Shown: in pieces, positions 9,719 through 16,510 of the stretch
Position numbering within the stretch: position 1 is the stretch's first letter
Layout: each line of letters opens with the position of its first letter
From: Sediminibacterium salmoneum NBRC 103935
GTDB taxonomy: Bacteria > Bacteroidota > Bacteroidia > Chitinophagales > Chitinophagaceae
Direction: 5' to 3'
NCBI RefSeq assembly: GCF_000511175.1
Contig: NZ_KI866530.1
Span: 2,360,813-2,424,812, forward strand
DNA: 64,000 nucleotides
The notes under the pieces: generated by a model
What the model was told of the DNA's origin: nothing
Database searches by the model: none
The model's input: the letters and a program-made list of their open reading frames with translations, nothing else
Translations under genes and position numbers: made by a program

Positions 9719-12700
9719 TTATGATTTTTTCAAAATCAATTGAGGTAGGATAATTTTTGATTCTTTGTCTTTTGCTTCGTCTTTCCAATAAACAATAAAG
9801 TTCACTTTAGCTTCCACCATTCTGAATCCCTTGTCATATCTGTCTCTCAATATTTCCCTGAATTTTTGAGAGAATTTACAAATTAAATCTCCATTGTAAT
9901 TCCCTAATCCATCTTCCATCACTTGAAGAGTAGAACCACTAAATAGTTTGTTGATTCTATGTTGTACAAACTCAAAATATCCTAATTGAACATCCTTATG
10001 TGTTAAATACAATGCAATTTGTTCTGGCTCTGAATATGTATTTGAATCTGATTTGTAAAACAAGGAATCAGTCGAGTAGTTTTTTAAATAATTCCCGTTG
10101 TAGTGTATTGATAAATTAGATTTTACTCTTGTGATTGCTACATATAACTGGCGTTTGTCTTCATCAGTTTGTGGCATAAAATTGTTCAATAATAAAAATA
10201 CATTATCAAACTCCTTCCCTTTGGCTTTATGAATTGTTGATACATATACTATTTCTGAATCAATTTTTATAAAATCCTCAATTTTTGATTCGAACAACAA
10301 AGACCTCCAATCACTTTTGTATTTCTTTATTGTATTGGTTTCTTCAAAAGTTTTGATAACTGAAATTGCCAACTCTTTTTTGGAGCTGGTTTTGATATGG
10401 GTTATTAGTTTTTGTTTTGCATTTGCCCAGTCCTCTTCAAATATTATAGGGCTATCTGTATTCGCATTAATTATTTCAGAAAAATACCGAAGTTCATAAA
10501 GGTTGCTCAAATTGAATCCATCATTTGACTGGATCAACTTAGCTTGAACTCCTTTTTGTAATAATAAACTGGTAAGAACTAATGCTTCTTCGTTGGTTTT
10601 GGTAAGTACACAACTTGATCCCGAAAGATCAGCCTTACTTATATTATCAGAAAGAGGTACGATTATGTTATTTTTTTGGTATTCTGTAATTTGAATTATA
10701 CCATTTTGAGATTGACTGGCAAAACACGGGTCGGTTTTCAGCCTTTTACTGATTGTCGATGCCCACATATTGGAGAAGGATACAATATTGTCTTTACTCC
10801 GATAATTCTCTGTCAATTCATATTTAATAGCACCTTTTTCTGAAATTAATTCTTGCATAAAAGCAGCATCTGAACCCCTGAATCCATAAATATTTTGATC
10901 ATCGTCTCCAACAAGAATGACACGCATCTCTTCGTTCTGTTCCATTAAGGCTTTCACTAGTTCGTACTCTTCTTTGTTCATGTCCTGTGCTTCATCTACT
11001 ACCAAAACAGTTTTAGTAATTCGGAATGTTTCTATATCTCCGGATCTAATTTTTTCTACAGCAGTATTGATAATATTGCCCGATTCCAAAAGACTGCCTA
11101 CTCTCCCCAACAGGTCAAAACAATAAGAGTGAAAGGTTTTTATCTCAATGAAATTGGCAGCATTACCAATAAGATCCATTAATCGCTTTTTAAATTCGGT
11201 GGCTGCTGATCTTGAAAAAGTAAGCATTAATAGTTGTTCGTGCTTTACGTCTTCTGCTAATAAAAGCGAAGCAAGTTTATGTACCAATAATCTTGTTTTT
11301 CCGCTTCCAGGACCAGCTGCTACAACTATATATTGATTTGCTGAATCGTTTATTATTTGTAACTGAGCTGGCGAAAGCGATCCAAACAATTTCATGAACT
11401 TTTCCGGTGTTAGGGTTCGCCGTATATCATCCTGTCTACTACCTGGAAAGTATTTAGATAAAAATGATGCATAATTTAACCTGAAATAGTCATCTACAAA
11501 CTGCAAAGAATCACTATAGTTGCGAATCATTTTTTTTGCATATTCTCCTACTATATGAATCTGCTGTACTTTTTGCTGATAAAACTGTTTCAATTTTTCA
11601 TAGTCGCTCTCTTTGTATTGTATTCGATTGTTCTTTTCAATTCTGTCAATGGTAAGTTTATTATGTACTACTAAAAAACCTCCTTCAATCTTTATTGCCT
11701 CAATTCTAGAAAGGTAAAACAAACTGTCTTCTATGTCATCTATACTGGCTTTAAAAGCAAACATACCCTGCTCTTTTTCAATCATCTCTTTTAATTCCTG
11801 TACAGAGAATTCAACTAAAACATCTTCTTGTTTGATATCTGCTACGTTTAATTCTAAGGCTTTCTTGTTTAAGTACTCCGTTATCATTTTTGCCAACATA
11901 TGGCGCTTTTCCTGTTTCGCCATAAATGAATCTTTGTCAATCAACAAAACAATTTGTACATGATTCCTGGAATATTCCAAATTGTGACGCTTAATCCAAT
12001 TTTTAATAGCCCAAAAATTAATAATTGTTTTGAGTTTATTGAGGGAGCTGTCCTTGATACCTGCACTTAGAAACAGTTCTATTATTTCTTTTAGATGATA
12101 TGTTACTTCACCTTCTTTTAATAGTTCAAGTAAAACCTCTTCTTGTCTCCTAAAGCTATTTACTATTGAAAGCGATTTGTTTACCGATTCTGCTTTATTA
12201 ATATAAGCTGTTAGGTCTCTCGTCTGGGCAAGAATGTTTTCTTCTCGCATTAACTCAATATTACGAATAACCTCATCTTTAACTAAGCCCAATTGGTCAG
12301 CGATATAATCTATTCTTGATTCTGCTAATTCTTCTGTTGATAATCGTTTACTTTTACTTGAAAAAAGTTTTTTTATAATCCTAACTGCATTAATTTTTTG
12401 TGAATCCGAGAACCTGTTTGAGGAATAAATTTTATCAATTGCTTCCTGAGCGTTTTTACTTAGAATACTATTCGCAAAAATCCTTGGCATATTTTGTCCA
12501 CGTTTCAAATAGCCCGCATCTTCTAAGGCGGCAATAGCAGTGGTTACTCTTGTTTCAATTTCATTAATCCCATCATCCCAACCTGCTTTCCTTGCAATTT
12601 CAAGTGCCGAGTTTGACGCCCTGTCCCTTGTTTTTGTAATATCCTTTATAGCTTTCCATATTTGATTGATTTCTTTACTGCTAATCTTTGTTTGATTAAG

Positions 12701-14524
12701 TAAAATGAAATGTTTGTCTAAGTCTTCTTCATTAAAAAGAATATAACAGTTGGCATTGATGTTTTCATCACGACCTGCTCTTCCAGCTTCCTGTACATAA
12801 TTTTCCAAGGAATCTGAAATGTCATAGTGTATAACAGAGCCCACGTCACTTTTATCAACGCCCATGCCAAAAGCTGAGGTTGCAACCATTATATTTACCT
12901 CCCCTGCCATGAATGCATCTTGATTTTCAGTTTTTTCGTCTTTATCCATTTTTCCATGGTAGGGCCTTGCCACAAAACCATCTTCACTTAATCTTTTAGC
13001 GAGTTTATAAGCTCTTTTTGTTCTAGATACATAAACAATGGTTGGGCAATTATTGGATTCAATTAAACTCCTTAGCTGATTATACTTTTCCTCTTCATTA
13101 TCTTTTCTAAAAACATTATAATTTAGATTAGTTCTTGATGCATTTGCGCTGAAAACATGGAGACTGTGGTTCAATTTCTCTTTGAAATATGCCCTGATAT
13201 CTTCAATCACCTTTTGTTTGGCAGTAGCTGTAAAGCAAGAAACGGGTATTCTATATTCAAGGCCCTTTTTTTCCTGCAAGTTTTTAATAAAATCACCAAT
13301 AAATATGTAATCAACTCTAAAATCTTGACCCCATGAGGAAAAGCAGTGAGCTTCATCAATGACAAACCGCGCAATTTTTCTTTTTAATAAGAGACGTTCA
13401 ATGGTTACTGATCTAAGTGATTCTGGTGATATATAAAGGAGACTCGCAAACCCACTTTCAATTCTTTCGATTGCTTTGCTTCTTTCAATTGGATCTAATA
13501 GCCCATTAATTGTAACAGCTTCAGTTATGCCCTTTTTTTCAAGATTATCTACCTGGTCTTTCATCAAAGATTGCAAAGGAGAAATAATTACTGTTAATGC
13601 CTTGGCGTTTTCACCACTCATTAATGCTGGAACTTGGAAGGTAATTGACTTTCCTCCGCCTGTTGGAAATACAGCTAATATTGACTCCCCATTAATTGCT
13701 GAGGTAACTGCATCCTGTTGCAAAGGCTCATTACCATAGGTTCGGAAGTTAGAAAAGCCAAAGTGTTTTTTTAAAGCAAGTAAAGGATCAAGGGCTTGTT
13801 TACAATATTCGCAACTTTGTATACAGGGTTTGTTTCTTAGTAAGAAAAGCAAGCGTTCCACATCTGGATAATTTTTTAAAACCCATGGTGGAGTAATGGA
13901 AAATCTATCATCACAATTTAACAAAGACAAAGCATATGCTAAAGCTACAGGTGATGTTTGAATAAATGACTCAAGATCACTTTCGGTGCAAATTTTTCCT
14001 TGAAAACAATTTCTAATAAGACGTTTTAATTGATCCCTATTTATCGAAGTTGAATAATTTAAGTATCTGAAAAAATTTTGAAATCCTTTTTGATCAGACA
14101 AGAGAAAGTAAAGTATTTCCTTAAACTCTTCATTGAGTTTTTGAAAAGCAGATATTTCATCAAAAAAAAGATTTTTAGACTTTATGGAATCGTTTAAAGG
14201 GTTGTTAAGTTCTTCTGTTTGAAGCTTATCATCCTTCAGTAGATGGTGATATGGGTTTTTAGGAAACAATAAAGGAGAAAAAAGAAGCGTGTCAATTGCT
14301 TTATTTAAGCCCCAGGTAGAATCAGCAAAATGCTTTTGCAAATGAACCAAATCATGGGCTATGATATTATGGCCGCAAATAAAATGAGAGCTCTCAACAA
14401 AACTTTTAAATTCGTAAGGTTGGTTTTTATGAAACGTAGATTCGTCAGATAATATACAACCAATGTCAAGCAACTTATTGCTTGTTGGATTTACTTCGAT
14501 ATCAAAAAAAGCGATTAGTGGCAT
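9719..14524 (-). CDS. exonuclease-RecQ-UvrD fusion helicase, 1601 residues
   Basis: Three enzymatic modules are readable. Residues 1-~130 look like a DnaQ-type DEDD 3'-5' exonuclease (FFDIEVN; CGHNIIAHDL). About 270-620 is a RecQ-type SF2 helicase: FPTGGGKS (about 286), VIDEAHCFSSWGQDFR, ATSAFGMGVDKSD and QEAGRAGRDE. A long middle part (about 620-1040) includes winged-helix-like sequence. About 1050-1560 is a UvrD/PcrA-type SF1 helicase: AAGPGSGKTRLL (about 1068), VVDEAQDM, VGDDDQNIYGFRG, STIHKAKGKEFD and LYVAITR. The RecQ zinc cysteines are not evident. Ordinary RecQ and UvrD are 600-750 residues each, so this is two motors and a nuclease in one chain. It stands alone on the minus strand between tRNA-terminator repeats in AT-rich DNA. 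A role in DNA repair or phage/plasmid defence is plausible but is inference. Confidence 0.9.
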   Translation of the reverse strand: MPLIAFFDIEVNPTSNKLLDIGCILSDESTFHKNQPYEFKSFVESSHFICGHNIIAHDLVHLQKHFADSTWGLNKAIDTLLFSPLLFPKNPYHHLLKDDKLQTEELNNPLNDSIKSKNLFFDEISAFQKLNEEFKEILYFLLSDQKGFQNFFRYLNYSTSINRDQLKRLIRNCFQGKICTESDLESFIQTSPVALAYALSLLNCDDRFSITPPWVLKNYPDVERLLFLLRNKPCIQSCEYCKQALDPLLALKKHFGFSNFRTYGNEPLQQDAVTSAINGESILAVFPTGGGKSITFQVPALMSGENAKALTVIISPLQSLMKDQVDNLEKKGITEAVTINGLLDPIERSKAIERIESGFASLLYISPESLRSVTIERLLLKRKIARFVIDEAHCFSSWGQDFRVDYIFIGDFIKNLQEKKGLEYRIPVSCFTATAKQKVIEDIRAYFKEKLNHSLHVFSANASRTNLNYNVFRKDNEEEKYNQLRSLIESNNCPTIVYVSRTKRAYKLAKRLSEDGFVARPYHGKMDKDEKTENQDAFMAGEVNIMVATSAFGMGVDKSDVGSVIHYDISDSLENYVQEAGRAGRDENINANCYILFNEEDLDKHFILLNQTKISSKEINQIWKAIKDITKTRDRASNSALEIARKAGWDDGINEIETRVTTAIAALEDAGYLKRGQNMPRIFANSILSKNAQEAIDKIYSSNRFSDSQKINAVRIIKKLFSSKSKRLSTEELAESRIDYIADQLGLVKDEVIRNIELMREENILAQTRDLTAYINKAESVNKSLSIVNSFRRQEEVLLELLKEGEVTYHLKEIIELFLSAGIKDSSLNKLKTIINFWAIKNWIKRHNLEYSRNHVQIVLLIDKDSFMAKQEKRHMLAKMITEYLNKKALELNVADIKQEDVLVEFSVQELKEMIEKEQGMFAFKASIDDIEDSLFYLSRIEAIKIEGGFLVVHNKLTIDRIEKNNRIQYKESDYEKLKQFYQQKVQQIHIVGEYAKKMIRNYSDSLQFVDDYFRLNYASFLSKYFPGSRQDDIRRTLTPEKFMKLFGSLSPAQLQIINDSANQYIVVAAGPGSGKTRLLVHKLASLLLAEDVKHEQLLMLTFSRSAATEFKKRLMDLIGNAANFIEIKTFHSYCFDLLGRVGSLLESGNIINTAVEKIRSGDIETFRITKTVLVVDEAQDMNKEEYELVKALMEQNEEMRVILVGDDDQNIYGFRGSDAAFMQELISEKGAIKYELTENYRSKDNIVSFSNMWASTISKRLKTDPCFASQSQNGIIQITEYQKNNIIVPLSDNISKADLSGSSCVLTKTNEEALVLTSLLLQKGVQAKLIQSNDGFNLSNLYELRYFSEIINANTDSPIIFEEDWANAKQKLITHIKTSSKKELAISVIKTFEETNTIKKYKSDWRSLLFESKIEDFIKIDSEIVYVSTIHKAKGKEFDNVFLLLNNFMPQTDEDKRQLYVAITRVKSNLSIHYNGNYLKNYSTDSLFYKSDSNTYSEPEQIALYLTHKDVQLGYFEFVQHRINKLFSGSTLQVMEDGLGNYNGDLICKFSQKFREILRDRYDKGFRMVEAKVNFIVYWKDEAKDKESKIILPQLILKKS

Positions 14525-14656
14525 TTATAAAAGTTCTTCCAGTACTATCCTTCTAATTTAGTCCAAACCATTCAATTTAAAAAAAATCTTCATCTGTTGT
14601 GTTTGATATTCAGTCAATTAGGTGGAGATAACATCCTTTTACCCCCCCTCTTTCCG

Positions 14657-14735
14657 AAGAGCCATAATCCCATAAAAATCATAGGGATAGAGGTTTTATG
14701 ATGTTTGGGAGAGACTATCTATTGGACGGCTCTCA
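14657..14735 (+). ncRNA. candidate structured RNA or decayed tRNA upstream of an orphan terminator
   Basis: AAGAGCC (14657-14663) pairs with GGCTCTC (14728-14734) over 6 of 7 positions and is followed by A and then CAA, like the 3' end of tRNA-Phe. Inside, TCCC/GGGA could form a D-like stem. No plausible anticodon or T-arm is present, so it is not a working tRNA. A terminator on the same strand follows at 14742 although no protein gene precedes it, so some short transcript or a dead tRNA locus is suggested. Weak, structure-only evidence. Confidence 0.25.
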
Positions 14736-14771
14736 CAAAGACCTCAACAGCAATGTTGGGGTTTTTTGTTT
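14734..14771 (+). repeat. direct repeat copy 2 (duplicate of tRNA-Phe terminator)
   Basis: Matches 9191-9228 at 36 of 38 positions, with the final 31 bases identical. Terminator stem 14742-14749 / 14754-14761 and six T (14762-14767) are intact. No + strand gene precedes it, so it is not the terminator of a visible gene; duplication or element integration explains it better. Confidence 0.75.
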
Positions 14772-14868
14772 ATAATACCGCTGCCTCGAAGAACCTTCAA
14801 TTAACGCTAACTTTAATCTGAACAACTAGCAGGGACAATTTAGACTGAAAGAAGTCAAGCATTATTTT

Positions 14869-15180
14869 ATGGAAAAGGAGAAAGAATATTGGTATTACAT
14901 TGTCCGACAGGATTATACAGATGAAGTTGGAGAAGGGGGTAATTATTATAAGCACGAAGACAAAGGGGAGGCTTTACGAAGAGCTACCAGGTTCATGAAC
15001 TTAAGCATAGAAAACCTGTGTTCGGATTATCGTATGGGAAAAATTCCAGCTCAATTAACGCATAAAATTATATTCCGAATATTTTTTGCAGAATCCCTTG
15101 ATGGTGGTAAAACCTACAAAGAAGTAATAATTGAAGAAAAGCGATTGGCTGCTTACATAGGAAATATACCCTTGTATTAA
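14869..15180 (+). CDS. small hypothetical protein, 103 residues
   Basis: Starts with ATG at 14869, close to an A/G-rich stretch. It is soluble and charged, with no signal peptide or membrane segment (MEKEKEYWYYIVRQDYTDE…). An N-terminal part rich in Trp/Tyr (EYWYYIVRQDY) is followed by a Lys/Glu-rich half ending YIGNIPLY. Family not recognised. It ends 113 bases before the fic start and shares the AT-rich accessory segment, but no toxin-antitoxin relation to Fic can be shown. Confidence 0.6.
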   Translation: MEKEKEYWYYIVRQDYTDEVGEGGNYYKHEDKGEALRRATRFMNLSIENLCSDYRMGKIPAQLTHKIIFRIFFAESLDGGKTYKEVIIEEKRLAAYIGNIPLY

Positions 15181-15195
15181 AATAGCACTAATTAA

Positions 15196-15294
15196 TTGCG
15201 GTGAATGATTTGTGTTTTGTCCGCATATTTGCGGCGAAAATGCCTGTGAATGCGGAGAATAAACCCTATATTCACCGCATAAATGCGGCGAATA
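15196..15294 (+). promoter_or_regulatory. palindromic operator array in front of the Fic gene
   Basis: The element (A/T)TGCGG(C/T/A)GAA or its complement occurs at least six times in 99 bases: single sites at 15196-15206 and 15250-15260, and two palindromes at 15215-15240 (CCGCA-tatt-TGCGG core) and 15269-15294 (CCGCA-taaa-TGCGG core). The last palindrome ends on the A of the ATG. Such an array fits binding of a winged-helix repressor, possibly the Fic protein's own C-terminal domain (inference). Confidence 0.65.
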
Positions 15295-16406
15295 TGTATA
15301 TTCATCAACATAAGGACTGGCCAAAATTCACTTGGGACAATGAAAAATTAACAGGTTTATTGGCAGAAATTCGTCATAGACAAGGAAAAGTGCTTGGAAA
15401 GATGGAAGCATTGGGCTTCTCCATTCAGGCTGAAGCAACATTGGAAAACTTAACACTGGAAGTTCTTAAGTCAAGTGAAATTGAAGGAGAAAACCTGAAT
15501 AAACAACAAGTTCGCTCATCAATTGCCCGTAGATTAGGTATGGAAATCAGTGGCCTTGTTCCTTCAGATCGAAATGTGGATGGCGTGGTTGAAATGATGC
15601 TAGATGCTACCCAGTCATTTTCTGAACCGCTTACCGATGAACGTTTATATGGATGGCAGGCAGCCTTGTTTCCGACAGGTCGTAACGGTTTTCATAAAAT
15701 TACTGTGGGAGCATGGCGGACGGGGAATAATGGTCCTATGCAAGTTGTGTCTGGAGTTATTGGGAGAGAAAAAGTGCATTTTGAAGCACCGGAAGCTTCT
15801 AAGTTATCCAAGGAAATGGCCGACTTTCTTGAATGGTTCAATACAGAAAATCATATTGACCCTGTACTTAAAGCGGCTATTGCGCACTTATGGTTTTTGA
15901 CTATTCACCCATTTGAAGATGGCAATGGACGTGTTGCCAGAGCAATTGCTGATATGCAGCTTGCCCGTGCAGATAAAACTCCGGAAAGATTTTACAGTAT
16001 GTCAGCCCAAATTAGGATTGAGCGCAACGACTATTATACCATACTTGAGAAAACGCAAAAAGGCTCTCTTGATATTACCGAGTGGCTTGAATGGTTTCTA
16101 CATTGCCTGGGTAAATCATTTCATAAGATTGAGGGTACGCTGGAGCAGGTAAATCGTAAATCAAATTTCTGGGAAGCTTTGGCACACCTTGATTTGAATA
16201 ATCGTCAGCGATTACTGTTAAACAAACTGCTCGAAGGTTTTGATGGCAAACTGAATACTTCTAAATGGGCAAAGATTGCAAACTGTTCTACTGATACAGC
16301 TTTGAGAGATATTCAGGACCTAATAAAAAAGGAAGTTCTAGTAAAAGAAGAAGCAGGCGGAAGGAGTACTAGTTATGTATTAAATGAAATTGATAATATC
16401 ATGTGA
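15294..16406 (+). CDS. Fic family protein with N-terminal DUF4172-like domain
   Basis: 370 residues from the ATG at 15294, chosen because MYIHQHKDWPKFTWDN is the usual start of this family; the frame is open further upstream only through the operator repeats. The N-terminal DUF4172-like region contains SSEIEG (Ser60…Glu64-Gly65), matching the inhibitory motif [S/T]xxxE[G/N] of class II Fic proteins. The Fic core has HPFEDGNGRVAR (catalytic His205). The C-terminal ~90 residues look like a winged helix (SKWAKIANCSTDTALRDIQDLIKKEVL). Fic enzymes usually transfer AMP from ATP to a protein hydroxyl group. The winged helix plus upstream palindromes suggest autoregulation. The target is unknown. Confidence 0.92.
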   Translation: MYIHQHKDWPKFTWDNEKLTGLLAEIRHRQGKVLGKMEALGFSIQAEATLENLTLEVLKSSEIEGENLNKQQVRSSIARRLGMEISGLVPSDRNVDGVVEMMLDATQSFSEPLTDERLYGWQAALFPTGRNGFHKITVGAWRTGNNGPMQVVSGVIGREKVHFEAPEASKLSKEMADFLEWFNTENHIDPVLKAAIAHLWFLTIHPFEDGNGRVARAIADMQLARADKTPERFYSMSAQIRIERNDYYTILEKTQKGSLDITEWLEWFLHCLGKSFHKIEGTLEQVNRKSNFWEALAHLDLNNRQRLLLNKLLEGFDGKLNTSKWAKIANCSTDTALRDIQDLIKKEVLVKEEAGGRSTSYVLNEIDNIM

Positions 16407-16510
16407 TGTTCTTAAATTCATATGATAAAATGAAATAATAAATTATAGGTTGACTTATTATATCCAAAAGAATTAACCACTATAATTTACTTGTGACTTA
16501 GCTAGCCTAT

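Larger units (their letters stand above)
14525..14868. other. intergenic region with tRNA-like folded segment and repeat copy 2
   Basis: 344 bases between the divergent helicase and the small gene at 14869. It holds the second copy of the tRNA-Phe terminator repeat (14734-14771). Upstream of that, AAGAGCC (14657-14663) can pair with GGCTCTC (14728-14734) across a tRNA-sized span. The helicase promoter should be at its left end, but no clear TAnnTTTG box was found there. Confidence 0.5.

Noticed and set aside
9549-9788. 79-codon minus-strand frame overlapping the helicase 3' end
   Set aside because: It overlaps the end of a clear gene in another frame and gives no recognisable protein.
9193-14868. 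Integrase, transposase or plasmid genes within the repeat-flanked unit
   Set aside because: None could be found on either strand, so it cannot be called a complete mobile element.
15201-15293. Longer Fic start codons upstream of 15294
   Set aside because: The extra residues are translated operator repeats and the conserved family start is MYIHQHKDWP.
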